Positions 10,435 through 23,119 of a stretch of DNA of 64,000 nucleotides are shown one piece after another. The stretch is from NCBI RefSeq assembly GCF_900497805.2, contig NW_020944355.1, forward strand, positions 2,876,305 through 2,940,304, given 5' to 3'. Made by a program: the position numbers and the translations under genes. The notes under the pieces are model-generated. The model did no database searches, was not told the DNA's origin, and saw only the letters and a list, made by a program, of their open reading frames with translations. Position 1 is the first letter of the stretch, and each line of letters opens with the position of its first letter. Origin of the DNA: Vombatus ursinus. Lineage: Eukaryota > Chordata > Mammalia > Diprotodontia > Vombatidae.

Positions 10435-12425
10435 GACATAGTTCTAGAAATGCTAGCAGGAGCGATATGACAAGAGAAAAAAATTAAGCACATAAAGACA
10501 GGCAAAGAGGAGACAAATACTAACCACTTCTGCTCGTGACATGACGGCTTGCTCCAAATAAACCGGGGAGTCAGCAAAAGAACTAATTACAGCAATTAGG
10601 AGCATCAGCAATGTAGCAGAATAAAAAACAAACCCACAAAAGTAAAAAATATATATATTTCTATATAGAAAATTTAAAATCCAGGAGGAAAGAATAGAAA
10701 GGGTATCCCTACTCAAAATAGGTATAAAAGTACCAAATATCTAAAAGTATATCTACCAGTGCATACTCAAGACCTGCACAGACACAACTACAAAATATTC
10801 CTTAAAGAAATGAAGAACGTAAATGCTCCAGGGCTCCTGGCTGGGCTGGGCCAACATAATGAAAATACCATCAAAATTAATTTAATAATTTAGTGTCATA
10901 TTAGACTACCAAGGGTATACTTTAAAGAACTAGACCAAAAAATTATTCACTTAATAAGACAACAGATGTAGAACATAAAGAGAAACAATTTTTTGAAGTA
11001 GGAATAAAGAAGAAATAACAATTCTAGCATAAGTATTATATGGAGACATATTAATTGAAACTAAGTAGTATTGATTTAAAAAATAGAAAAATTGATCAGT
11101 GAAACCAAGTGGACAAGGAGGAATCAGAAATAATTGAACCCAATATCCTAGGTGTGGAAAACCTGACAACATGAAATTACTTCTGAAAAAACACCATACA
11201 GTTGATAAGAACTGCTAATAAAACTGGGAAGCAGTCTGGTAGAAATTAGTTTAGACTAACTTTTTCATAGCCAAAATACAACAATAAATTCAAAAGGTAA
11301 GTGACTTAAATATTACAGGGCGTATCATTAAAAAAAAAACAACTAGAAAATAGCCAGATCATAGACTTTTCAAAGTTATGGCTAGAAAGTGAATACTTAA
11401 TTACAAAAGATACAATAAATCATTTCAATCATATGACATTGAAAAGCTTTTGGATGGATAAAATTAATACAACCATGATAAAAAAAAAACAAAAACAAGT
11501 GGCCAAACAAGTGGCCAGCAAGGAGGGAAAAAAAGACTTTGCATCAAATGTGTCTAATAAGGATCTGTTATCCAAAATACATAGGCAACTAACAAACATA
11601 TAAGAACAAAAACCATTCCCCAATAGATAAGTGATCAAAATATATGAACTAAGAGGTCTCCAAAGAAGAACTGCCAACAATTTACAACCATATGAAAGAA
11701 TGCACCAAATAACTCATAATAAAAGAAATGCAAATTAAAACACCTCTCAGAATTCACCTTGTACCCAAAAGATTGGCAAAGGTGATAAAAAGGGGGAAGA
11801 ATGTTGGTGGGACTCCAGCACTAATACATTATTGGTGGGCCTGTGAATTTGTTCCAACCATTTTGGAAAGCAATTTAGAATTTCAAACCTCAAGATTCCA
11901 TTGCCAAGCACAAAATCCACACAATTCAAGGAAGTCTAAGATAAATAGGGAGACTCCAAACACACCAAAATTATTATAACAATATTTTTTGTAGCATCAA
12001 AGAATTGTAAATCAGGTGGATGCCCATATATTGGAGAATGGATAAACAAGTTTTTAGTAAATTAATGTAATGGGAAACAACGGGTAAAATGGATACAGAA
12101 CAGCACTGGAAACCTTATAATGAAATGAGATACAGTAAAGTGAACAGAACCAGGAAAACAATATATACAACGACAACAACGTAACTGGGGGAAAATGACA
12201 AAAATCTGAAACTGAATGTTGTGAAATTATAAAGACCAAGACTGACCCCAAAGAAGAGAAGGCGCCTTCTTCCCTTCTTTGTAGAGGTATGGGGCAATAT
12301 AGATAATGTTAGATCTTTTCAATCTGTTGGCGAGTTATAATAACTCTTTTTTTCTCTCCTTTTTTTAATTCTTTGTTATAAAGTATTGCACTCCTGGAGG
12401 AAGGCCGAGAGGATACATTGGGATG
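10435..12425 (+). mobile_element. L1 LINE, ORF2 C-terminal part and 3' UTR
   Basis: Begins within the RT region ('gttctagaaatgctagcag'), passes 'atgacaagagaaaaaaatt', a badly decayed thumb and C-terminal region, 'ttggatggataaaattaata', 'tgtctaataaggatctgtta', then the L1 3' UTR 'tattggagaatggataaaca' and 'aaagtgaacagaaccaggaa'. It ends near 12,420 in AT-rich sequence. Old and 5' truncated. Confidence 0.75.
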
Positions 12426-12444
12426 TAGATTATATAAAAACAAT

Positions 12445-12575
12445 TACAACAAACATTTCTTCAATGCCTACTACGTGTCATGCACTGTGCTAAGGGTTGG
12501 GGATACGAAGAAAGACAAACACAATCCCTTCACTCAAGAAGTTTACAATCTAACACATGAAAGATATGGCTGGGA
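12445..12575 (-). mobile_element. L2 3' end, minus strand
   Basis: 'acatttcttcaatgcctact', 'gcactgtgctaagggttggg', 'aagaagtttacaatctaaca'. Confidence 0.75.
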
Positions 12576-12894
12576 GCTTATGGGTCGTGGGATCAACAAG
12601 ATGGAGGACTCAACATTTTCTCTGCTTCTCACAACCTCTCAAAAAACAGGAATTATGATCAAGAGATAAGGTAATTTTAGCTGCTGCCACAATCAAGGGA
12701 ACAATAATAGCAGCAAAGGCTGGCCCCTAACCCCTAATTTCTCTCACCATCCACCAAGCTCAAGTAGTGCTACACAAGCCAAACCATGGACTTATAACAC
12801 AACTTTACTCTAGCCCAACCCTCACCTCCCAGTGTTCAGAAAATCAAAGGCAGAAGCTTGGCCTGGCTTAGCAGCCTTGGCATAAAGCGTACCT

Positions 12895-14215
12895 ATGTAA
12901 AACCAAATCTATGTAAAACCAAAATCAAGTATTATATACAATGGGGATACACTACAAGCTTTCAGTAAATTAAGGGTGCCCAATTTCCCCACTATTATTT
13001 TTTTCACTTTTTTATTAATTTATTTTGATTTATCAATAATCACTTCCATATGCTTTTGAGTTCAAAATTTTTCTCCCCCTTCCTCCCCACCACCCTCCCC
13101 TCCCCACTATTATTTGATATCGTTCTGGAAACAAAAATGGAAATAGCAATAAGACAAGAGAAAGAAACTGAAGGCATAAAGATACGTAAAGTAGAGGTAA
13201 AATTATTTCAATTGGCTGATGATATTATGGCTTACTTAGAAAATCCTAGGGAATCAGTAAAGATACATATTAAGACAATGAATGAGTTCACCAAAGTTGC
13301 AGGCTACAAAATACAACCTCGCTTATCAACAGCATTTCTACATAATAACAAAATTCAAGAGGCAATAAAGCTCCAAATCACTAATAATAAAACAACTCTG
13401 AGGTTTCACCTTACATTCTACAAATTGCGAAGATGACAACAGATGGGAACTGTCAATATTGAAAGGCTTGTGAGAAGACAGATTGGTGGAGCTACGAATC
13501 ACTTTAACCATATTGGAAAGTAATACGGAATGATACAAATACAGTGACTAAAATGTCTCTATCTTTTGACACAGTAATTCTATCACTAAGCTTATAGCCC
13601 AAAGAGGTCACTGATAAGGAGAAAGTCTTCATATACACCAAAATATTTACAGGAGCACTTTTTGTGATAGTAAAGAACTGGAAAGAAAGAAGATGCTCAT
13701 TGATTTGGGGAATGGCTAAACAAACTGTGGTACATGAATGGATTGGAATATTGCAGTATTGTTAGAAATGATGAAAGTGATAAACACAGTTTAGACAGAC
13801 ATGGAAAAGGTCTACATGAACTGATCCAGAATGAAACAGACCCAAGAGAACAATATATACAGTGACTATAGCAATGGAAAAGGAACAACCACACGTACAC
13901 ATGTGTACATGCATATTAATGTTGTAAAATGTGTATAGAATGAAGAATGACTCAGAAGAAGAGATATGGGATGACAGCCCCTCACCACCTCTCTGCAAAG
14001 GTGGGAGATCCACAAGTCTTGTATAATACACATATTTTCAGACCTTTTCAGTGTAGTGATCATTTATTCTTATTTTTCTTCTTTCTTTTTTTTTGTTTCA
14101 AAATATTGTTCATTATATGATATGGCTCTCTGGGAGGGAGAGTGAGAGAGATACTGAGGAAAATTCTAGTGACCTAAAAAGAAACAAGACATCAATAAAA
14201 ACTTATTTTTAAAAA
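12895..14215 (+). mobile_element. L1 LINE, ORF2 RT piece joined to 3' UTR, with nested insertion
   Basis: ORF2 sequence ('gtattatatacaatggggat', 'gggtgcccaatttcccc') is split at 13,000 by a 100-bp insertion and resumes at 13,116 as 'gatatcgttctgg...aaaatggaaatagcaataag'. The stretch 13,136-13,330 encodes IAIRQEKETEG, LADDIMAYLENPRES and KVAGYKIQPR of L1 RT. Near 13,380 it jumps to the downstream 'LRFHLTFYK' region and the 3' UTR ('ttggggaatggctaaacaaa', 'ggtacatgaatggattggaa'), so an internal deletion is present. Confidence 0.85.
13001..13100 (-). mobile_element. Short 5'-truncated L1/HAL1 3' end inserted in L1
   Basis: About 100 bp in reverse orientation: a T-rich start (reverse of the A tail) followed by 'gcttttgagttcaaaatttt' and 'ctcccccttcctccccacca', the reverse of the L1-family 'gaatttggaactcaaaa' terminus. 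It is flanked by an exact 15-bp direct repeat (12,986-13,000 and 13,101-13,115). Confidence 0.85.
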
Positions 14216-14474
14216 GAGAGACATGGGCAATGGGAGGATTAGTTTTGCTTGATTATCCATATTCATGTGGAGAGTGAGAGAGTAAGAAAATGGATTTTTA
14301 ATTGAAAAAATTCAATTATAAATAAAAATGAAACAAATTTTAAAAACAAGATAGCAATATAGACTGGATTTGAGATTTCATTATTATAACAAACTACTAA
14401 ATGAGGAAATTTCCTCTACCAATTCAAGCTAACAACTTCTATACAACTTAAAACCTTAGAGAATGGCCTAAAAC

Positions 14475-14592
14475 ATTGAAAGACTAAGTGACTTGCTCAG
14501 TGTTCACTGGTAGTTTGCGTCAGAAGCAGAACTCAAACCCAGGGCTTCCACATTTTGAGGCCAGCTCTATATCTATTATGCCTTGTTGCCTC
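14475..14592 (-). mobile_element. MIR fragment, minus strand
   Basis: 'aagtgacttgctcagtgttc', 'cagaactcaaacccagggct', 'ctattatgccttgttgcctc'. Confidence 0.75.
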
Positions 14593-16104
14593 AATAAAAA
14601 AAATTAAAAAGCCAATTTAAACCACTTCAGTCCTCTACAGATGTGTACATATTCTTATTTTGATTTTGATGTCCAATACACACTCATATTTTCATTTTCA
14701 TTATCAAGATTATAATGTGGTTTTAAGTAGCCTTCATATGTTCAAAAGCATTTTTTGAAATTATCCCCATCTACCGACTGTAAAGAAAGTGAATAAGGTG
14801 ATTCCTAAGTAATTGACCCTACAAAATTAATTAATTTTTGTGACAATGAATTTCAAGTCTCATCTTTGGCTTAACATTTTTTTAATGTGTATATGTTTCA
14901 TACATTCACACTGCTTTAAAAATTTTTAAGGTTTTAAATAATTCATAAAGTTCTCTAATTTAGTTAAAAGTTAAGTTATGGTGTGCCAGTGATCTTTAAA
15001 AAAAAATTCAAGGACAGCAGAAGAGGAACTAATGGCGGTGACCTTTTAAAAATACATTTACTAGTGCTCCAATGCAGCAGACTCCATTTAATAGGTCTTG
15101 CATCTTACTGGTGTCAAATGGTATTTCCAGTCTTTGGAAAATAAGACCACACTGGATGGAATGCTTCCTAGCATTTAATGTTGCTAACTAGTTTTAACTG
15201 TCTTCTCATTGTCCAACTCCATTTTTTTCCACACACACAAAAAAATTTCCCAAAAGATGGCTATTAGCCTGTAGATAGAAATCTAACTATGTATGCAGGT
15301 CAAGTAGTATCAACAGTCTGCAATTAGTGCACTGGGAATAATTTTCTAGGGAACGGAGGTAGAAAAACAAATAGGATGGGTGGCTTCTGAATGTGATACA
15401 TTCAGATAGAGAAAAACAAAATCTAAAAACCTTTGAGAAAGTAACAAGCTGACCTGATCTTTACAACAAAAAGACAGAAATAAAGCTATAGATAGAAATA
15501 ATAAAGCAAGGTTATTCTTCACTTGCAGATTTTAACAAGTTTATTATTTTTTTTAACAAGGCCCACATGGAGGATGTCTACCAGCCTATGTATTGTCCAG
15601 TAAGTTAAGATATTCATTGAAGACAAATCTTGCTTTACGTTGTACATGTATTTTGCTGAAAAAACTCCATGTAATTTTAGACTCGTTTTAAAAGCTCTAA
15701 AGTTCACTAAACAAACTCATCAGTCAGGCCTTCAGAATGGGAACATATCCCTTTGGTATTTAGCCTCTATATGTTTGCTCATTTCTCAACCACAGGTCCC
15801 CTTCCCCGTCTCCCCACCCCCAGAAGAAAATAAAAAAGGTACATAACTACACAAAATACACACAAAAAAGAGCATTCCTAAGAAAAACAAATCTAGAAAA
15901 CTAGTTGATTAAACAAAGCATGGGATAACGAAGTGAAAAACAAATAGGAATGCCAACCAAAGTGCAGGGAAGGTCAGAATCCAAAAAGGAGGCACAAAAG
16001 AAACAGCACATTTGAGGGAATTTGTAAATGGAAACAATACTAAACTTTATAGTTTCCTCCTGATGAAATATCTCTTGAGTCTCCTTCCCTCCTCATTTCC
16101 AGTA
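14593..16104. other. Repeat-poor intronic sequence
   Basis: No recognised gene or repeat. Contains an A-rich stretch at about 15,000 and a C-rich patch near 15,800. Confidence 0.5.
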
Positions 16105-16280
16105 GGAATAGCTGGTGGTATAATGGATAGAGCATTGGTCTTGGAAGCAGGAAAACCTGAATATGAAACCTGGGAAAATAATTTAACCTCTTTCAGCCTC
16201 AGTTTCCTCACCTGTAAAATGAAGATAACAATAACACCTGCTTCACAGGTCCACGGAAAGTGTTTATTATATGTCTACTG
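16105..16280 (+). mobile_element. MIR-type SINE, plus strand
   Basis: 'gctggtggtataatggatag', 'gagcattggtcttggaagca', 'ctttcagcctcagtttcctc', 'acctgtaaaatgaagataac'. Nearly complete head-to-body copy. Confidence 0.85.
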
Positions 16281-16334
16281 AATGACAAACAATAGTAGAG
16301 GGGCTGTGGAATGATAAGAAAAGAAGTTGCAATC

Positions 16335-16930
16335 ACACTTCAAAACAAGTGACTAAAATGCCCATACTTTTTGACACAGAGATCTCACTTGCCAAGCACA
16401 CATCTCAAAAAGGTCAAACACCAAAAGTAATGTCTCATCTACACCAACATTTCTGCAGCAGCACTTTTGGGAGTAACAAAGAACTGGAAATAAATTATAT
16501 GTAAATCAAATGGGAATGGCTAAACACACTATGGGACATAAATGAAACGGGAGCTGGGCTGTAAGAAATGACAAATATGATGAATTCAGAGAAGTACGAT
16601 GCAAAGTGAAATAAACAGAACAAGGAAAACAAGAAATACAGTGACTACAAGACTGTAATCATAAGGACTGAGCTTGGCCTGCACCTCCCTACCTTCTGGG
16701 GGGGGGGGGGAGGGCGGTGAAGGGAGAGAGAGAGAACATGGACATAGAAGATCACATCTACTGCCAGACTGGAATGATCATATGGGTAGCTCTGCTGGAC
16801 TGCTCCTCTTCTTTTGTATCCTTTGTTACAAGTGACAGTTCTCTGGGTAGGGAAGGGGGAGGAGGGATATATTCAGAAGAAAAGGTAAGGTCAAAAGTTA
16901 TCAATAAAAATGAAAAAATTTCCAAAATTG
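16335..16930 (+). mobile_element. L1 3' UTR, plus strand
   Basis: 'gactaaaatgcccatacttt', 'tttgacacagagatctcact', 'gcagcagcacttttgggagt', 'gggaatggctaaacacacta', 'gcaaagtgaaataaacagaa' follow the order of the L1 3' UTRs elsewhere in the window. Contains a G13 run at 16,698-16,710. Confidence 0.75.
16698..16724 (+). repeat. G13 homopolymer with following GGG runs
   Basis: G13, then AGGGCGGTGAAGGG; G-quadruplex-capable on the + strand. Confidence 0.85.
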
Positions 16931-17633
16931 GTAAATGGAAGTTCTCCTAGGGAAATATCAAGATACCTACTCCACCAAATACCTCTAGTCCTCCAAGACA
17001 TTGAGATGCCTTAGAGGATTAGGATTTGGGTTTATTCCTCAGAGCAGCAAAGTATACAATGGCTAATGACTCAGCCTAAAAGTAGGCCTTGGAAAGAAAA
17101 ACAAGAGAAATAGTAGCTTTAAGGACTGCATTTCCAAAATCCTATCTACTGTGCCACCTAGCTGCTCTGAAAAGCCAGAGTATCTATATAGAGATACCAC
17201 CTTTTAAGGAAAAATAGAATTTCAACACAATTACGTATTAAAGCCCTCTTTAAAGAGCTTATTTCATAAGTGAATAAGAAATGAAATCAGAGTTCAGAAA
17301 ATATAGCCATTTAGGAAGGGTTCAAATTTGCCTAAAACAAAAAGCAGGAAGGGACAGCAAACATATTATCAGATCCATACAAAGTCAGGATGTAAAAATA
17401 TTTGAATAGTCTATAACTCGAGGCTTAATCTAGTACAAGGAAATACAACAGGGGTAAACTCTTACACTTGAGTCATAAAATCAACTTTGTGAATACAAGA
17501 TGGTGGGGGGAGGAATATGATTAGACAACAGTTTGTCTGAAAAATATCTGGGAGTTCTAGTGAATCTGAAACTCAAAATCAATGGATAATATGGTGGGAT
17601 GGTCAATAAGGGTAACATAATCTGGGGTTGCAG

Positions 17634-17691
<58 letters not shown>
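17634..17691. repeat. (TGA)n trinucleotide microsatellite
   Basis: About 19 uninterrupted TGA units. Confidence 0.97.
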
Positions 17692-17699
17692 TATAAAGT

Positions 17700-17935
17700 C
17701 CTTTAAGGTGTGAAAAGGATTTTGAATATATTATCTCATCAGAACTTTTCAACAACTCTATGAAATGGGTACTATCTTATCTCTGTTTTGCAGATGAAGA
17801 AATCAAGGCTGTGAGGTTATTACTTTCCTAGGACCTCACAACTAGTATGTGTCTGAGACCAGATTCAAAGTCAGATCTTCCTGACTTTGAGTCCAGAACA
17901 CTCTCCACTGCACCAAACAGCTGCCTGGGAAGAGG
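17700..17935 (-). mobile_element. Marsupial MIR, minus strand
   Basis: 'ctttaaggtgtgaaaaggat', 'tctgttttgcagatgaagaa', 'agtatgtgtctgagaccaga', 'cactctccactgcaccaaac', 'agctgcct'. Nearly full length; the GAT microsatellite abuts its 3' end, where this family often carries ATT/ATG trinucleotides. Confidence 0.85.
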
Positions 17936-17959
17936 CTGGGCTTCCATTGAGAAGATTAT

Positions 17960-18520
17960 ATTCCCACTATACTCAAACCACACGTGAGGTACGGTATTCA
18001 TTTCCAGGAACCATACTGTAGGAAGGAAATTGATAAAATGGAGAACATCAAGAGTAAGGCAACCAAGATGATGAAGGACCGTGAGTCCATGCCATGTGAA
18101 GAGTGGTGAAAAAAGAACTGGGGACTTTTAAGCCGGAGAAGATGGGCAGGGTATGCCAGCTGTCTTCAAGTGTTTGAAATGCTGTCACATGGAATAGAGG
18201 TTAGATTTGTTCTGGCTGGCCATAAAGGGCAGAACTAGCAGCAATGCGCAGATGCTACAAAAGGGCAAATTTAGGCTGGATATTGGGAAAATGAAGCTTT
18301 CCAAACAATGACACTTAGTGAAAAGTGGAATTGGCTACCTACAGACATGGGGATGACGAACACCTCCTCAATGAAGAGCTTCTAGCAAAATCTAGATGAT
18401 CTATGACTTGACAGGCATGTTTAGTGGGAATTCCTCATGGGAATGAGTTAGACAAGAATGCCACCAGGTGACTTCTGACTCTGACATTCAATTCAGGGGT
18501 GGAGGCGTGCAAGACACGAA
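17960..18520 (+). mobile_element. CR1/L3 LINE, 3' terminal coding part
   Basis: Matches the C-terminal CR1 region in order: 'aaggcaaccaagatgatgaa', 'gaccgtgagtccatgccat', 'ctgtcttcaagtgtttgaaa', 'gggcagaactagcagcaatg' and 'aatttaggctggatattggg' (consensus EKVQRRATKMIKGLE... and GRTRSNG..). Decayed, with the 3' tail degrading around 18,500. Confidence 0.85.
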
Positions 18521-18524
18521 AAAA

Positions 18525-19340
18525 TGACTAAGATATAAAGGCGAAAGGTGACGGTCATTTTTTTAAAGAAAGGGAATAAAACATTTAATCAGGTGGTCTT
18601 TAGTGCACATTTTCTCAGTACTTTAAAGAATACAAATATTCCTCAAGTACATTCACAGTATTTTTAGCATATGTCTACCTCCGCTAATATATAAAACAGA
18701 GCATTAATTTACAATCATTAGTAATTCAAGAGTGCTGCAATCAGTGGTTCCGTTTTATTTTCAACTGTTCCATGAAAATGCATTTGAATAAAAATTCAGA
18801 AGAGTTCATGGTAATTTTGTATCTCAAGAAAACGTGACCTTGATGACGAACGATTCATAGTACATTGTATCCACTGTATGTAAAGAGGTTTGTGCTTCAC
18901 TATGCCAAAGACAATGTAACATGTTGGTTGCACAGGTAGGGCAAGAGTAAAGTTGAAGTCACTGACCAACACAAAATAAAAATAAAATAGGTTTTACTAA
19001 CTGTAAATACTAACTGTATTTAGTAATAAATGTATTTATTAAATGTATGTTTTTCTCCTGATTTTTGTTTTGTTTTGCTTCTCCTTGCTGCCAAATGCAA
19101 ATTATAATCTCTGGGTACACACAGGGCATACTGGAACACCCTTGTCATATTAAATAACCATTCACAAAATCATCACGAATGCTTGCATCAAGGACTTATA
19201 CTGGTAAGAAAGGATGTCTTACGATACTGCTTTTTGAGCAGAATGATTTGCTGGGGAGAAGGAAAGGCACAGAAGAAAAGGGGCTAGATATGACTTTAGC
19301 CACAGTGTAGCAGGACTAGCAAAATCTCTATGTTGAAAAT
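18525..19340. other. Repeat-poor intronic sequence
   Basis: AT-rich; no recognised gene or repeat family. Confidence 0.45.
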
Positions 19341-19455
19341 GTGCAGAGAAATTGTGCAGGGAAATATGCAGGAAAAAATGTGCAGAGAAATTGTGCAGGG
19401 AAACATGCAGGAAAAAATGTGCAGAGAACATTGTGCTAAGTGTTGCAGAGAACTA
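19341..19455. repeat. 39-bp tandem repeat built from three 13-bp subunits
   Basis: Unit starts GTGCAGAGAA at 19,341, 19,380 and 19,419 (exact 39-bp spacing, about 2.6 copies). Each unit divides into three related 13-mers (GTGCAGAGAAATT, GTGCAGGGAAATA, TGCAGGAAAAAAT), so it is a small higher-order repeat. Confidence 0.92.
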
Positions 19456-20398
19456 CACATAAACTATAGGCCCAAACATGGTACAGTGCTGTCAGGATCA
19501 GTAGGCCAGGCTCAAGGAGGTAATTCTGCTAACCTCCCTCACCACACCCTCCCATTACAAGCACTCTGGAAGCTTCAAGGAAATAAATGCTAAAAATAAT
19601 AGCTGTTAGTTTCAAAGTGCTTTCCTCAAAACAACAGTGGAAATGGAAGAGATTGTTCTACTCATTTTCCAGATTAATATAAAGGAATCATGACATGCTG
19701 GGCTGAGATATATTCATAAATGGCTCTTTTTCCCCTTAGCACCAACTAGAGGTCTGTAGCATTGGCTCAGTATTTCAATCAATCAACCAAAGGAGTCATG
19801 GGAGATGGGAAGAGGAGGATAATAAAGAATGATAAAAGAGAGGTGGGGGCCAAGCCAGGATAGCACAGTAGGGCAGCAAAGAGACAAGAGATGAGAAGGG
19901 AGTATTCATGGTGCACCCAGGGCAAGAAGGCTATTAAAAAAACCAGCATTTCATCAGGAGAAAGAGAGCTTAGAAAGAATAATTTCAGTGGAGTGGCAAG
20001 GGTAGAAGTCAGGACTGTATGTGTGGAAAGAGGTTCGAGAAAGGAAAGCCTAGCGAAAAAGGAGAGAGGCAAGTGAGTAAAGAAATTTTGTTATAGAAAT
20101 GTAACCCTAAAAAGAATAAGGTATCAAATATATTTATTAAAAAATAACTATATTTCTATATAAAACAATTCTGTGAATTAAAAAATATATAGGAGACTTC
20201 ATTATCTTTGCTTGTATACTATAATTAATTTTCTAATATTTTAAGAAGATTTAAAGTAATATTCATACAAATAATTACATTTATATATCACATTGCCACT
20301 GCTTTTTATATTTAGAAAATGCAACTTAATACTTTATCATTATAGTTCTGAATCACTTCTTTTCCCTCCTCTCAAAATCAAGGCTCAAGCATAATTCC
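19456..20398. other. Repeat-poor intronic sequence
   Basis: No gene or repeat family recognised. 20,080-20,340 is strongly AT-rich. Confidence 0.45.
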
Positions 20399-20402
20399 AT
20401 GA

Positions 20403-20750
<348 letters not shown>

Positions 20751-21985
20751 AGCTCAAGCACTTCCAAGGGCCCCTGTTCGCTGGAAACTTCGGTTTGTTT
20801 CAGGCGTCATCGGAATGCTCCTCTTTGTGCAGCAATGAATGGAATGGCTACTGATGCTCTCAAAATAAAAGACTCTCAATCTCCCTTCAATAGAAGCAGG
20901 TGCTATCGAATGGCTACTGTTTGCACAGCGACTTTCCAGACAAAAACTAGACACAAAGGGAACATACAAATAATTCCTGGGAGGCCTCCTCTGGGAGGCT
21001 CCCGGACAATGGCCCAGCTGCAGCAAGGCCACATGTGTCACTCTTAAGGTCAATTTGGTATCTGCGTCTATTTTGTGGAGCTACTACAAGCTGATTTATA
21101 ATCATACATCACAGAGAATCAACATTTAGGGTTATATTTTATCACTTGATGAGTGTATTAGTGAGAAACATTTATGACAAACATGCTTCAGGCTATCAGG
21201 GCTTATAGCTTTAATTCAATCATGCATAGGAAAACTAAATTCAATTACGTATGGAAAAAGCATCTATGGAAGGTTTTCTTTCCATTAGCGGTCATAGTTG
21301 ATATTGGGTCATTATTTTTGAAGTAGGAGTTGTACTCAAATGACTAATTCTGTACTTATATGCTTACAGGTAAATCTCATGGAAGTATAAAGTTATTATT
21401 CATGATCCCATCAGGACCCACGCAAAGAGTTATCATCAAATGACTTTTGAAAAGTAATCAGTAGAGTTGGATATCAACGAAGATCCAAGGAATAAGATCT
21501 TTATTTTCGTTCATTTTAGACCCACTATGATCGTTGACAGATGGGGCTTAAGTTTCCTCTAAAGAGGAATCAGTAAATATTCTCCCTCACCTCATTTTTG
21601 AAAATGCTGGCAGTGCCAGCCAAGTATTCACTTTTTTTTTAAACCCTCTAATTTTAATATAGAAACATGATTTGGACCTCACCTAAGGAACAAAACAAAA
21701 CAAAACAATGAATAACAGCTGTTTTCTTGCAATATCCAACTTGTGATTCGGTTCCTTGGTTAAGTCATTGCCCATACAATCAACCACAGTTGTTAAAAGT
21801 CTTATCTGTAAATCAAAAAGATGGGTAACTCTGCTGGAAAAACTCAATATGCACAAAAACAGGGGGAGCCATGACAAAATCAAGTCCCATCTTCCCACAT
21901 GATCGTGACAAGCAACTGAGAAGAGTGTTCAGAGGACTTCGGTTTGGGCACAGCAAGTTCTTTTCCTAGGCAACTGACAGACAAG
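20751..21985. other. Repeat-poor intronic sequence
   Basis: No repeat or exon recognised. 20,760-21,050 is somewhat richer in GC and CpG than its surroundings but has no splice-framed conserved reading. Confidence 0.4.
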
Positions 21986-21989
21986 TAAA

Positions 21990-22175
21990 ACCAAGGAGGC
22001 AAACAGCATTTAATACAGCTCCATGCTGACTACGCATCAGGCACTGGGTTAGGTGCTGGGTATACCAAGAAATACATGCGACAGTCCCAGTCCTCCAGGA
22101 GCTTACATTCTATTAGAGGAGATAACAGGTAACTCTAATACGGCAGTGCATACCAAAATAAATACCAGGTAATGT
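21990..22175 (-). mobile_element. L2 3' end, minus strand
   Basis: 'gactacgcatcaggcactgg', 'gttaggtgctgggtatacca', 'ccaggagcttacattctatt'. Confidence 0.8.
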
Positions 22176-22224
22176 GAGAAGAAGCTCTAGCAGAACAGAA
22201 GCCAATGCAAACTCCTGCACTCAA

Positions 22225-22375
22225 CTGAGATGTCAATAAACATTTTTTAAGCAATTACTACTTGCCAGGCATTGTGCTAAGTAATGAGGCTACAAACTGA
22301 AAACAGAAAAAGACAGCCCCTGCCCTCAAGAAGCTTAAAATCTAACAAAGGAAGACAACACACAAAAGGAAGCTA
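22225..22375 (-). mobile_element. Second L2 3' end, minus strand
   Basis: 'aataaacattttttaagcaa', 'ttgccaggcattgtgctaag', 'gccctcaagaagcttaaaat'. It starts about 50 bp after the preceding copy ends and repeats the same 3' terminus, so these are separate insertions. Confidence 0.8.
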
Positions 22376-23119
22376 AAGGAGGGGAGAGGGGAAGGGGGGA
22401 AAGGAAGGAGCTGGAGAAGGTACAAGACAGGGGCCTGGTGAAAAGTCAGTCAGAGAAGTCTCAGAATAGTGAGCTGAGCTCACTCTTTAAATGAAGGTAT
22501 GGAATTCAGTCCCACACTCCAATCACAGAGGCAGAGGGTAGTGAGGAGGTGGAGTCCCAAGGTTGATGGGATCTTACAGGATGATGGAATTTTCCTAATG
22601 TTGACCTTCCTGGGGTATGGTAGAGCAGTAAGTCAGAAGTTTCAGAGCAGAGCAGCCAGGCAACCTGAAACATGCAGACAGTCTTGGCCGGGACAAGTCA
22701 TAGTAAGGGATGGAAAGAGTGGAGGAAAAGATGGTGTTATAATCCGGAGATATCTGCCCTAGCCCACTCTTGAACAAGGGACAGAGTCAGTCACCACAGG
22801 TAACTGGCAGAGTACTGCAGGACTGATCACTTGTAGACACAAAAGGGTGGCTTGGTAGACCAACCAGATCTCCAACATCCTAATGAGGCCTTTTAGGGCC
22901 ACAGCAGGAGACAGAACCAACTGACTGCCAGTATTTGATTGAGCAAGGAGAAGGAAACAGTTACAGGACTAACCCTACACCAGGACTGGGCCAGCAGAAA
23001 GAAGTCAGTTATCAGGACAAAAGGTGGGAGCTGATGTAGGACGACCTAACGCAACACGTGTTGCAATGATGTAGGACAACACAATGAAGCTGATGGTAGC
23101 AGTGACTACACTGTTTGGT
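22376..23119. other. Unclassified, GC-elevated sequence
   Basis: Repeat-like texture (purine-rich, CAGAG-type words) but not assignable by eye. May be L1 5' UTR of the element that follows. Contains a 14-bp perfect palindrome at 23,051-23,064. Confidence 0.4.
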
